33,134 nt of DNA. Source: CAG-390 sp045546615. GTDB lineage: Bacteria; Bacillota; Clostridia; Oscillospirales; CAG-272. The stretch lies in the NCBI GenBank assembly GCA_045546615.1, contig JAZQDD010000012.1:1-33134 (forward strand), in the 5' to 3' direction. Under the pieces are notes generated by a model, which saw only the letters and a list, made by a program, of their open reading frames with translations, searched no databases and was not told where the DNA came from. Position numbers and translations under genes: made by a program. Of the stretch, positions 6,661 through 14,364 are shown piece after piece; the first letter of the stretch is position 1, and each line of letters starts with the position of its first letter.

Positions 6661-7626
6661 ATGAATGATATTTTTTACATGGGCGAGGCACTCGCACTCG
6701 CAAAAGAAGCAGGAAATGATGGCGAAGTGCCGGTCGGCGCAGTGATAGTGAAGGACGGCGAGATTATAGCGCGCGGGAAAAACCGCCGCGAAAATGGCGG
6801 CGGTGCAACTGCGCACGCAGAGATAGAGGCGATAAACGCGGCTTGTGCGGTGCTTGGCACTTGGCGTCTTAACGGCTGTACGCTGTACGTTACGCTTGAG
6901 CCTTGCCCCATGTGTACGGGAGCAATAATAAACGCACGGATAGATAGCGTGGTGTTCGCCGCCGCAGACGAAAAGGGCGGCGCACTCGGCGGGCTTTTTA
7001 ATATGCTTGATATGCCGCTTGATACGGGGCTTCGTGTCACCGGCGGAGTTATGGCGGAAGAAGCTGCCGAGCTTCTGAACGCATTTTTCTCCAAGAGGCG
7101 ATTGGAGGCTAAAAAAATAAAGAGACTCACAAGGGATTTTTATTCCCAAAGCGCCGATATTGTAGCTCCCGCGCTCCTTGGTAAGATGCTTTGCCGCCGT
7201 GTTGACGGCGATGTCATCCGTTCAAGGATAACCGAAACCGAGTGCTACAAGGGTGAGGCTGATACTGCCTGCCACGCCCACAAGGGAAAGACAGCGCGAA
7301 ACAGCGTAATGTGGAGTCGCGGTGGCACGGTGTACGTCTATCTGTGCTATGGAATGCACAATATGCTAAATATTGTCACGGGGCAAAAGGGCGAGCCTGA
7401 AGCTGTGCTTATTCGAGGCGTAGAGGCTGTGAGTGGACCGGGCAGAGTGACGAAGTATTTTAGTATAGACCGCGAGCAAAACGGTGCAGACGTTATATTG
7501 TCTGATGCAATATGGATAGAGGATGACGGCGCGCCCGCTCCGCAATACGAATGCACCGCCCGCATTGGCATAGACTACGCCGCCCCCGAGGACAGAGACC
7601 GCCCGTGGAGATATATAAAGAAGTGA
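6661..7626 (+). CDS. TadA tRNA deaminase fused to AAG DNA glycosylase
   Basis: A 321-residue two-domain protein. Residues 1-150 are a tRNA adenosine-34 deaminase (A to inosine in the wobble position), with the zinc/catalytic motifs HAE (52-54) and PCPMC (81-85). Residues 155-321 are an AAG/MPG-type DNA-3-methyladenine glycosylase. By hand alignment with human AAG, the catalytic Glu125 is Glu194, and Tyr127, His136, Tyr159, Tyr162, Asn169 and Arg182 correspond to Tyr196, His205, Tyr227, Tyr230, Asn237 and Arg252. Both halves look intact and are joined by a short basic linker (KRRLEAKKIKRLTRDF). Each domain normally exists as a separate gene. No strong ribosome site precedes the ATG, only weak purine runs. 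I assign no single symbol because two families are joined. Confidence 0.93.
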   Translation: MNDIFYMGEALALAKEAGNDGEVPVGAVIVKDGEIIARGKNRRENGGGATAHAEIEAINAACAVLGTWRLNGCTLYVTLEPCPMCTGAIINARIDSVVFAAADEKGGALGGLFNMLDMPLDTGLRVTGGVMAEEAAELLNAFFSKRRLEAKKIKRLTRDFYSQSADIVAPALLGKMLCRRVDGDVIRSRITETECYKGEADTACHAHKGKTARNSVMWSRGGTVYVYLCYGMHNMLNIVTGQKGEPEAVLIRGVEAVSGPGRVTKYFSIDREQNGADVILSDAIWIEDDGAPAPQYECTARIGIDYAAPEDRDRPWRYIKK

Positions 7627-7740
7627 GTTGCGAAGGAGTTGTGTCTATATGGACACAACGCCAACTCTATTCGCCTGCGGCGAGTTATATTGCTTCGCAG
7701 TTATATTCGCTACGGAGTTTGGGTGCAAATAGAATATAAC
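7627..7740. repeat. Hairpin-array intergenic repeat, locus A
   Basis: A gene-free stretch made of short hairpins: GTTGTGTC (7638-7645) with GACACAAC (7652-7659), TCGCC TGC GGCGA from 7671, and small TGC-TTC-GCA and TTCGCTACGGA units. These are separated by GAGTTATAT-like spacers. The layout resembles the region at 22488-22680, which has similar hairpins and AGTTATGAT spacers. No function is evident. Confidence 0.5.
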
Positions 7741-7794
7741 TATTATGCTTGCAGATGAGCAGAAAATTCAATTATTCAATTCAATAATATAGGC

Positions 7795-8919
7795 TCACAA
7801 AGCATTCAAAGCTTTGGCTTCTGAAAGAACAGCAGACCAGCGTTCTTCGTTTCTGACTTCGTCAAACCATTCCCATCCGTGTTCTTTCTCCATGATCATC
7901 GCAAGGTTTGCGCTGGTGTGTTTGATTCCCGGAAGTGCAGGAAGCTTTTCATTATTAGGCAACTGAATATGCCAATCGTTTTTAATGAGTTTTGTTTCGC
8001 CGAAAAACAGCGGATTTCCTAAATCAAGCGCTGTATTTTCCGGGATATCTTTCCATCGTTTGGACAATTCAAGCGCCTTTTCCAAATATGAATATCCGCT
8101 ATCCTTGTCGTTTGCTCCAAAGTACGATGCCGACAATCTCATGTACTGCATGAAGTATTCGCAGATCCATCCATCGGGTATGGTATTTTGAGTAATTCCG
8201 TCAAGGATGTTTAGATACATGATGTTCCACGCTATCGAATCTTCGGGCTTTCCTATAAAGCTTTTATGCTTCCTCAATCTGCCGATCGCAGCAGAAATGC
8301 GCAGGAAGTTCCCTGCATTTCTCATCGTCCAATATTTTTCTTCTTCGCCCAACAGCTCATAACGTTTTTCAAAGACTTCGTGCCTTCCCTCATACCAAAA
8401 AGCAGTGTCCTTGTTAAGCCATGCTCCGACCTCATCCTCGTCACATATCATGCACATAGCTTTAACCGCATTTCTGCGCATGGTACTATCGGTGCATTCC
8501 TTCAAGATCTTTTCGCAAATGTCAGTGCATAATTTCCTATATTCACTCTCCTTATCTCCGTGATAACGAGTGATTATGTGCATAAGTGATGTAGCAATAT
8601 GCCAATTTCGAGGATATTTTTTGTGATATTTAAACGTTAAATCCAATTGCTCATCGAGTGAAAGATTGTTTACAACTTTAAAATAATTGTTATTCACGTC
8701 TTCTTTGGCACTTATTTCATCATTTCCTATCAGTTCATCAACGGTTACCTCAAAAAAATTGGCAATCGTCGGAAGAAGTGTAATGTCGGGATACCCGTCA
8801 CCGCACTCCCATTTAGAGACAGATTGAGGCGATACTGCTAATGCTTGAGCTAAAGCATCTTGAGTCATTTCTTTGTTTTTACGATATTTTTTTATTCTTT
8901 CTCCAATCAATAAATCCAT
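7795..8919 (-). CDS. XRE-family transcriptional regulator
   Basis: A 374-residue protein. Residues 1-65 form a Cro/C1-type helix-turn-helix (IGERIKKYRKNKEMTQDALAQAL, then SPQSVSKWECGDGYPDI), followed by ELIGND. The remaining 300 residues are predicted helical and probably form TPR-like repeats, as in other long XRE regulators that sense a peptide or small molecule; I see no enzymatic motif. It is a single-gene unit with its own promoter (8983-9012). A palindrome at the expected transcription start (8959-8975) suggests autoregulation. The ribosome site AAAGGAG is 6 bases before the ATG. No downstream partner gene is present. Confidence 0.85.
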   Translation of the reverse strand: MDLLIGERIKKYRKNKEMTQDALAQALAVSPQSVSKWECGDGYPDITLLPTIANFFEVTVDELIGNDEISAKEDVNNNYFKVVNNLSLDEQLDLTFKYHKKYPRNWHIATSLMHIITRYHGDKESEYRKLCTDICEKILKECTDSTMRRNAVKAMCMICDEDEVGAWLNKDTAFWYEGRHEVFEKRYELLGEEEKYWTMRNAGNFLRISAAIGRLRKHKSFIGKPEDSIAWNIMYLNILDGITQNTIPDGWICEYFMQYMRLSASYFGANDKDSGYSYLEKALELSKRWKDIPENTALDLGNPLFFGETKLIKNDWHIQLPNNEKLPALPGIKHTSANLAMIMEKEHGWEWFDEVRNEERWSAVLSEAKALNAL

Positions 8920-8958
8920 AAATTACTCCTTTCTTTAAATGGTTATGACTTGTCTTAC

Positions 8959-8975
8959 ACGACGGGCCCTGTCGT
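8959..8975. promoter_or_regulatory. Candidate autoregulatory operator
   Basis: ACGACGGGCCCTGTCGT is a near-palindrome (ACGAC/GTCGT arms around GGGCCC, one mismatched pair) that covers positions +1 to about +17 of the predicted XRE transcript. It is a plausible binding site for the dimeric regulator, but this is inferred from position only. Confidence 0.45.
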
Positions 8976-8982
8976 TGTTATT

Positions 8983-9012
8983 ATTTTATCACAACAGTCG
9001 AATGGCAGTCAA
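8983..9012 (-). promoter_or_regulatory. Promoter of XRE regulator gene
   Basis: Minus strand: TTGACT (9007-9012), an 18-base spacer ending in TGA, and TAAAAT (8983-8988). Confidence 0.7.
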
Positions 9013-9086
9013 TAACCGCATTTTTGCGAAACTTACAACTATCGGTTGTTTTTTACTCATTTAAGTTGATATGTATATGATGATTA

Positions 9087-9124
9087 ATCAAAAAACGAGC
9101 CAAAGTTTTCACTTTGGCTCGTTT
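9087..9124 (-). terminator. Terminator of ior-paaK-ACT operon
   Basis: A perfect 13-bp stem (9093-9105 with 9112-9124, AAACGAGCCAAAG) is followed on the minus strand by a T run (TTTTTTGATT). It lies about 35 bases beyond the ACT gene stop. Confidence 0.85.
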
Positions 9125-9159
9125 TACGATAATGTTTAAAATGTTGTCAGAGCGTTCCT

Positions 9160-9567
9160 TTATATAAGCTCAAATCCTGCGTCGGAAAGATATTTATCTG
9201 CCGCAGCAACGTCTGACGTGCGGAAAACAACGTTCGCCTTGCCGTTTTCCTTGGAGATAAATGCGTACATATAGTCTATTCCAACGTCATGTCCGTTGAG
9301 CGTGTGAAGCACGAGGTTAAGTCCGCCGGGCGTGTCGGGAACGATAACGCCGACAACATCGTTTACAACTACCGTTCTGCCCGTATCTCTGACGATATTT
9401 ACCGCCTTTTCGGTGTCATCGACAATGAGACGGAGAATACCGTAGTCAGCCGCCTCGGCAAGGCAGAGCGCGCGGAGATTGATGTGCGCATCGGAGAGCG
9501 CATCGGTCACCTCGGAGAGCATTCCCTTGCGGTTTTCAATAAATACCGATAATTGCTTTACTGCCAT
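9160..9567 (-). CDS. ACT-domain protein of the paaK operon
   Basis: A 135-residue protein built from two ACT domains, residues 1-65 (KQLSVFIENRKGMLSEVTDAL) and about 70-135 (VVGVIVPDTPGGLNLVLHTL). ACT pairs commonly bind amino acids and regulate nearby enzymes. It is the last gene of an operon with paaK and iorAB, 22 bases after paaK. Similar stand-alone ACT proteins are often found next to phenylacetate-CoA ligase genes. It probably senses an aromatic amino acid, which is inference from context. Confidence 0.87.
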   Translation of the reverse strand: MAVKQLSVFIENRKGMLSEVTDALSDAHINLRALCLAEAADYGILRLIVDDTEKAVNIVRDTGRTVVVNDVVGVIVPDTPGGLNLVLHTLNGHDVGIDYMYAFISKENGKANVVFRTSDVAAADKYLSDAGFELI

Positions 9568-9589
9568 TTTTTAGACCTGCCTTTCTTTC

Positions 9590-10900
9590 TTAATCGTGGA
9601 GCTTGCGGTTATCAATAACGCGCTTTGCTTTTCCGATGGAGCGTTCAATGGAGTGCGGGTTTACAAGTGTTATTTTGGGTGAAATTCCGAGGGTGGAGCG
9701 CATGCCCTCCCCAATCTCGCGCTCGCGGCGCGAAAGATCGCCCACAGAGCCCTCAAACATACTCTCGCTAAGCTCCACCTTGACCTCAAACGTGTCAAGA
9801 TTGTTTACGCGGTCAACGACGATCTGGTAGTTGGGGGTATATCCGAGCTTAATAAGAACGTCCTCGATCTGGGAGGGGAATACGTTTACGCCGCGAATGA
9901 TGAGCATATCGTCGGTGCGGCCCTGAGGCTTGGACATTCTGACAAACGTGCGCCCACAAGCGCAAGGCTCGTGAGTTACCGAACCGATATCGCGTGTGCG
10001 GTAGCGCATAACGGGGAAAGCTTCCTTGGTAAGAGAGGTAAAGACTATCTCGCCTTGGCAACCGTCGGGAACGGGTTCGAGTGTGTCGGGATCAAGTATC
10101 TCTATGATAAAATGATCCTCGTTTACGTGCATGCCCTTTTGTTCGGAGCATTCGTAAGCTACTCCGGGGCCCATTACTTCGGTAAGTCCGTAGATATCGT
10201 ATGCCTTGATACCAAGACCTTCTTGTATTTGCTGTCTCATGCCCTCGGTCCATGGCTCTGCGCCAAAGATGCCCGCGCGCAGTTTCAGCTCCTCGGGCTT
10301 TATACCTGCCTCTGCAATAGATTCCGCAAGGAACATGGCGTATGAGGGGGTACAAGCAAGAGCAGTCGCCTCAAGGTCCTTCATAAGAGCGACCTGACGT
10401 GCGGTGTTTCCCGACGAGATCGGGATGACGGTCGAGCCGAGAAGAGTTGCTCCGCCGTGAACGCCGAGTCCTCCCGTAAAGAGTCCGTAACCGTATGCTA
10501 CCTGTACCTTATCCTCGTCAGTGAGTCCTGCGGCGATAAGCTGACGGGCAACGATATTATCCCATGCGTCAAGGTCGTTTCGCGTATATCCCACAACGAT
10601 CTGCTTTCCCGTGGTTCCGGAGGAGGCGTGTATTCTCACAACGTCCTTCATGGGGGCGGCAAACATACCATAAGGGTAAGTGTCGCGCAGGTCCTGCTTG
10701 CAAGTAAAGGGGAGTTTTCTGATGTCGTCAAGAGTCTTGATATCCTCGGGCTTTACGCCTGCGGCATCCATTCTTTCACGGTACATGGGAACGTTTTCGT
10801 ACGTTCTTTTTACGCTTTTTTGGAGTCTTTCGAGCTGTATTTTATCAAGAGTCTCGCGCGAGGCGGTCTCCATTTCTTCTTGCCAGTATTTTCTTTCCAT
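9590..10900 (-). CDS. paaK: Phenylacetate--CoA ligase
   Basis: A 436-residue AMP-forming adenylate ligase of the PaaK family, which joins aryl acetates to CoA. Seen: P-loop-like SSGTTGK (93-99), a central YGLTE motif, a GEIVFTSLTKEAFPVMRYRTRD stretch (the acidic residue binding the ribose is in YRTRD), and a C-terminal MLIIRGVNVFPSQIE motif typical of this family. The length is normal. In an operon with indolepyruvate oxidoreductase, it could interconvert arylacetyl-CoA and the free acid. Direction and substrate (indole-, phenyl- or hydroxyphenylacetate) cannot be read from sequence. Confidence 0.92.
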   Translation of the reverse strand: MERKYWQEEMETASRETLDKIQLERLQKSVKRTYENVPMYRERMDAAGVKPEDIKTLDDIRKLPFTCKQDLRDTYPYGMFAAPMKDVVRIHASSGTTGKQIVVGYTRNDLDAWDNIVARQLIAAGLTDEDKVQVAYGYGLFTGGLGVHGGATLLGSTVIPISSGNTARQVALMKDLEATALACTPSYAMFLAESIAEAGIKPEELKLRAGIFGAEPWTEGMRQQIQEGLGIKAYDIYGLTEVMGPGVAYECSEQKGMHVNEDHFIIEILDPDTLEPVPDGCQGEIVFTSLTKEAFPVMRYRTRDIGSVTHEPCACGRTFVRMSKPQGRTDDMLIIRGVNVFPSQIEDVLIKLGYTPNYQIVVDRVNNLDTFEVKVELSESMFEGSVGDLSRREREIGEGMRSTLGISPKITLVNPHSIERSIGKAKRVIDNRKLHD

Positions 10901-10921
10901 TATCGTTTGTCCTTCCGAATA

Positions 10922-11494
10922 TTAGTTGTTATATCCAAGAGTGAACGCTTCCTTGTTCATCTCAACGAAGCGGGGAGCGACGCTTTTTTCTATCGCGTCG
11001 AGCCAGACCTCTGCATCAATACCGAGATAACGTGCAAGTCTGCCCATCAGAACAATGTTTACAGCCTTCGACGAGCCTGCTTTGAGCGCAGGGGTGAGTG
11101 CATCAAACGCATCGATATCAACGCCGTCTGCGGCAAGCACGTCAAGCGCGTCTGTGGGATATTCCGCATATCCTGCGGTAACGGGCATGGGATCGATCTG
11201 CTGGGTGTTGGCAATTATTTTTCCGCCAACCTTGAGGCATTGCGCCCAGCGGGCGGCTTCGAGCTTTTCAAAGGCTATGATGTAGTCTGCTTCACCGTTT
11301 TCGATAACGGGGGAGAATACCTTTTCGCCGTATTTTACGTAAGTTACAACGCTGCCGCCGCGCTGGCTCATGCCGTGAAGCTCGGAAACCTTAACGTCAT
11401 AACCCATCTCGAGGAGAATTCTGCCAAGGAGCTTGCTGGCAAGCAGAGTACCCTGTCCGCCAACGCCTACGATCATAATATTGGTAGTTTTCAT
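10922..11494 (-). CDS. iorB: Indolepyruvate:ferredoxin oxidoreductase beta subunit
   Basis: A 190-residue gamma/beta-type subunit of 2-oxoacid:ferredoxin oxidoreductases. It starts NIMIVGVGGQGTLLASKLLG, the usual GVGGQG signature, and has the SELHGMSQRGGSVVTYVKYG segment. It pairs with IorA to oxidise aryl pyruvates to arylacetyl-CoA with reduction of ferredoxin. Two start codons are possible: ATG at 11500, overlapping the iorA stop, and ATG at 11494. I choose 11494 because AGGAGG is 7 bases before it and only one base before 11500. It lies 21 bases upstream of paaK. Confidence 0.93.
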   Translation of the reverse strand: MKTTNIMIVGVGGQGTLLASKLLGRILLEMGYDVKVSELHGMSQRGGSVVTYVKYGEKVFSPVIENGEADYIIAFEKLEAARWAQCLKVGGKIIANTQQIDPMPVTAGYAEYPTDALDVLAADGVDIDAFDALTPALKAGSSKAVNIVLMGRLARYLGIDAEVWLDAIEKSVAPRFVEMNKEAFTLGYNN

Positions 11495-11496
11495 TT

Positions 11497-13230
11497 TCAT
11501 GCCTCCTGTCCTTTGATAGCACCGAATGCGCAAAGCTGTGAGCATACGCCGCAGCCCGTGCAGAGCGTGTCGTCGATTTTTGCCTTGCCGTCACGGAATG
11601 AGAGAGAGGGACAGCCAAGCTGCATACATCTCTTGCAACTGCGGCAAGCGTCGGCATCTATCTTGAATGCGGGAGCGGTCTTTACGCTCTTGAGGAGAAC
11701 GCAGGGACGGCGCGAGATGATAACGGAAGCCTCATCGGCGGCTATTTCTTCCTTTACGGCGGTGTCTACTGCCTTGAGGTCATAAGGATCGACCACGCGG
11801 ACTCTGTTGATGCCGAGTGCGTGGCAAAGCGCCTCAAGATCTATCTTCGTTGCAGGCTCACCGCGCAGATTATAGCCCGTGGTGGGATTCTGCTGGTGTC
11901 CCGTCATACCCGTGATGGAGTTATCAAGAATAATAACGGTGGATTTTGTGTCATTGTATGCGATGTTGCAAAGTCCCGTCATGCCTGAATGCATGAAAGT
12001 GGAGTCACCGATAACGGCAACGGTGTGTGAGGCATTTTCGGGATCAGCCTTGTTAAATCCGTGCAGTCCCGAAACAGATGCACCCATGCAAAGCACCATA
12101 TCAATGGCGTTCAGAGGCTTTTGTGCGCCGAGGGTGTAACAACCGATGTCACCCATAACGTTCAGCTTGTTTTTAGCAAGCGTGTAGAACAGACCTCTGT
12201 GCGGACATCCGGAGCACATAACGGGGGGGCGTGCGGGGAGCTGTGCTGCCGCGCGGGAGGCGGGAAGAGCCTTGCCGAGTGCGGAAGCTACGACGCTTTG
12301 AGAATACTCGCCAATAGGGGAGAAGAGGTTTCTTCCCTCTACCTTGATACCGAGAGCCTTGCAGTGGCGCTCAATTATCGCATCAAGTTCCTCAATGACC
12401 ACGACGCGCTCAACCGAAGCCGCAAAGTCCAAAAGGAGCTTGTCGGGCAGAGGATTGTGCATGCCGAGCTTGAGTATCTTTGCCTCGTCCTCGGAAAATA
12501 CCTCGCGAACATACTGATAGCAAATGCCCGAGGTTATGATACCGAGCTTTGATGAGCTTCCTTCGATTCTGTTGAGGGGAGATGTCTCTGCATACTCTGC
12601 AAGTGCGGCGGTTCGTTCCTCGACTATGGGATGCTTTGCCTTTGCGTTTGCGGGCATCATTATGTATTTTTGGGGCTGTTTCTCGTATGGTATGGGAGCA
12701 ATGTCGGCGCGCTCACATTCCTCAACTATGCTTTGCGAGTGAGCGGTACGGGTGCAGATGCGATAAAGCACGGGAGTGTCGTATTTCTCGGAAAGCTCAA
12801 AAGCGATCTTTACAAATTCTTTTGCTTCAGCAGAGTCAGACGGCTCTATCATCGGGATCTTTGCGGCAATGGCGTAATTGCGCGAATCCTGCTCGTTCTG
12901 CGAGGAGTGCATGGCAGGATCGTCAGCCACGAAGATTACCATACCGCCGCGAACGCCCGTGTATGAAACGGTAAACAGTGGGTCTGCGGCGACGTTAAGC
13001 CCTACGTGCTTCATAGCGCACGCGGAACGGTATCCGGCGAGAGAAGCACCGAAAGCTGCCTCGGCGGCAACTTTTTCGTTGGGCGCCCATTCGCACTTGA
13101 TCTCATTGTATTTTGCGGCAAATTCCGTGATCTCCGTGGAGGGGGTTCCCGGGTACGAGGACATCACGGTACAACCCGCTTCAAAAAGTCCGCGAGCCGC
13201 CGCTTCGTTACCAAGCATAAGTCTTTTCAT
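11497..13230 (-). CDS. iorA: Indolepyruvate:ferredoxin oxidoreductase alpha subunit
   Basis: A 577-residue alpha subunit. The N-terminal pyrimidine-binding domain begins LMLGNEAAARGLFEAGC and contains the SSYPGTPSTEI motif. The C-terminal TPP-binding domain has GDIGCYTLGA, GMGASVSGLHG-like and VIGDSTFMHSG motifs. A two-cluster ferredoxin domain ends the protein (CRSCKRCMQLGCP and CTGCGVCSQLC). This is the full IorA layout. The start at 13230 is supported by AAAGGAT; an in-frame ATG 8 codons upstream has no better site. First gene of the ior-paaK-ACT operon, with a promoter at 13272-13300. It links amino-acid fermentation to reduced ferredoxin. Confidence 0.95.
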   Translation of the reverse strand: MKRLMLGNEAAARGLFEAGCTVMSSYPGTPSTEITEFAAKYNEIKCEWAPNEKVAAEAAFGASLAGYRSACAMKHVGLNVAADPLFTVSYTGVRGGMVIFVADDPAMHSSQNEQDSRNYAIAAKIPMIEPSDSAEAKEFVKIAFELSEKYDTPVLYRICTRTAHSQSIVEECERADIAPIPYEKQPQKYIMMPANAKAKHPIVEERTAALAEYAETSPLNRIEGSSSKLGIITSGICYQYVREVFSEDEAKILKLGMHNPLPDKLLLDFAASVERVVVIEELDAIIERHCKALGIKVEGRNLFSPIGEYSQSVVASALGKALPASRAAAQLPARPPVMCSGCPHRGLFYTLAKNKLNVMGDIGCYTLGAQKPLNAIDMVLCMGASVSGLHGFNKADPENASHTVAVIGDSTFMHSGMTGLCNIAYNDTKSTVIILDNSITGMTGHQQNPTTGYNLRGEPATKIDLEALCHALGINRVRVVDPYDLKAVDTAVKEEIAADEASVIISRRPCVLLKSVKTAPAFKIDADACRSCKRCMQLGCPSLSFRDGKAKIDDTLCTGCGVCSQLCAFGAIKGQEA

Positions 13231-13271
13231 ATTTTTATCCTTTCGCGTAAACATACAAATATATAAACTTA

Positions 13272-13300
13272 ATTATATCATAGCATATTAAATTTTTCAA
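13272..13300 (-). promoter_or_regulatory. Promoter of ior-paaK-ACT operon
   Basis: Minus strand: TTGAAA (13295-13300), a 17-base spacer ending in TGA, and TATAAT (13272-13277). Confidence 0.8.
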
Positions 13301-13339
13301 TCCAAAATGATAAAAAAATAGCAGAAATTTGCCGATGCG

Positions 13340-13368
13340 TTGACTTTTTTTGAACATTGGGGTATAAT
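13340..13368 (+). promoter_or_regulatory. Promoter of amidohydrolase gene
   Basis: TTGACT (13340-13345), a 17-base spacer, and TATAAT (13363-13368), 30 bases before the ATG at 13399. It is divergent from the ior promoter. Confidence 0.85.
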
Positions 13369-13398
13369 AAAAATATAAAATCAAGGAAGTAAAGCACA

Positions 13399-14166
13399 AT
13401 GATAATAGATTTTCATACCCACGCCTTTCCTGAAAAAATAGCGTCTCGCACGCTTGAGGTGCTTCGCAAGGGGAGCAGGGATGTGTCCGGGATAGATTGC
13501 GTCCCCTCGACCGATGGTACGGTAAAGGGGCTTGTAGAGCTGCTTGATTGCTCATGCGTTGATATGGCGGTCGTTCTCCCCATAGCTACTAAACCCGAGC
13601 AGACGGAAACTATAAACCGTGTGGCACTCGAAGTGTCCGAGGAAAGCGGCGGACGGCTCATCTCGTTTGGTTCTGTGCATCCCGCCGATCCATTTGCCGC
13701 TGATGCGGTAGACCGCGCCGCCGAGATGGGGATCGTTGGATTAAAGCTCCATCCGGAGTTTCAGAGAATAGATATTGACAGCGATGGCGCACTTGCCGTT
13801 CTTCGCCGTGCGGCAAAAAACAAGATGCCCGTGGTTATCCACGCGGGCAGGGACATAGGTCTGCCGCCTCCCGTACATTCCTCGCCCGATATGATACTTC
13901 GTGCGCTTGACGCTGTCCCCGAGCTTTCGCTTATCGCGGCTCATCTTGGCGGTTGGATGATGTGGGACGAGGTCGCAAAAAAGCTCTGCGGAGCACCGCT
14001 GTACTTCGATACTGCCTTTATTTCCTCGTATATCGAGCCCGCGTTCGCACGGGATATCATTCGCTCCCACTCCGCCCAAAAGGTGCTTTTTGGAAGCGAT
14101 TGCCCGTGGGAAGCGCCGAAAAAGACTCTTGAATTTTTAGAAAAGCTCGGACTTACGGATATGTAA
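13399..14166 (+). CDS. Metal-dependent amidohydrolase (amidohydrolase-2 family)
   Basis: A 255-residue TIM-barrel hydrolase. Metal ligands of the superfamily are visible: HTH (6-8) at the start, GLKLHPEF near 114, VIHAGRD near 146, AAHLGGW near 181, and FGSDCPW near 230. This arrangement matches COG2159-type amidohydrolases/decarboxylases related to ACMSD. The substrate is unknown. It has its own promoter and terminator, so it is monocistronic. A GGAAG ribosome site precedes the ATG. Confidence 0.85.
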   Translation: MIIDFHTHAFPEKIASRTLEVLRKGSRDVSGIDCVPSTDGTVKGLVELLDCSCVDMAVVLPIATKPEQTETINRVALEVSEESGGRLISFGSVHPADPFAADAVDRAAEMGIVGLKLHPEFQRIDIDSDGALAVLRRAAKNKMPVVIHAGRDIGLPPPVHSSPDMILRALDAVPELSLIAAHLGGWMMWDEVAKKLCGAPLYFDTAFISSYIEPAFARDIIRSHSAQKVLFGSDCPWEAPKKTLEFLEKLGLTDM

Positions 14167-14221
14167 TTATCTCTAATTAAGGGCGAAAACGCCAAGAAAC
14201 TTTTGAAAATAAGATAAATGG

Positions 14222-14256
14222 AACAGCTCTTTTGAAGAAAAAGGGCTGTTTTTTTG
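14222..14256 (+). terminator. Terminator after amidohydrolase gene
   Basis: AACAGCTCTTTT pairs with AAAAGGGCTGTT (one G-T pair) and is followed by TTTTTTG. Confidence 0.8.
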
Positions 14257-14286
14257 ACAAAAACAAAATTTTTTCGCAGAAAAATC

Positions 14287-14315
14287 TATACAAAAGCAAA
14301 TAAATATGATATAAT
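14287..14315 (+). promoter_or_regulatory. Promoter of rlmB group
   Basis: A weak -35 (TATACA, 14287-14292), a 17-base spacer ending in TGA, and TATAAT (14310-14315). The extended -10 probably compensates for the poor -35. Confidence 0.6.
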
Positions 14316-14364
14316 ATAAACAATTATACTGTACAAGTATGCCTACTTGTCGCAAGGAGATAAT

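Noticed and set aside
7627..7740. A small gene after tadA-aag
   Set aside because: The open frame there is built from hairpin repeats and has no ribosome site.
10457..11785. Plus-strand open frame (442 codons) opposite paaK, iorB and iorA
   Set aside because: It crosses three well-supported genes on the other strand and shows no protein family features.
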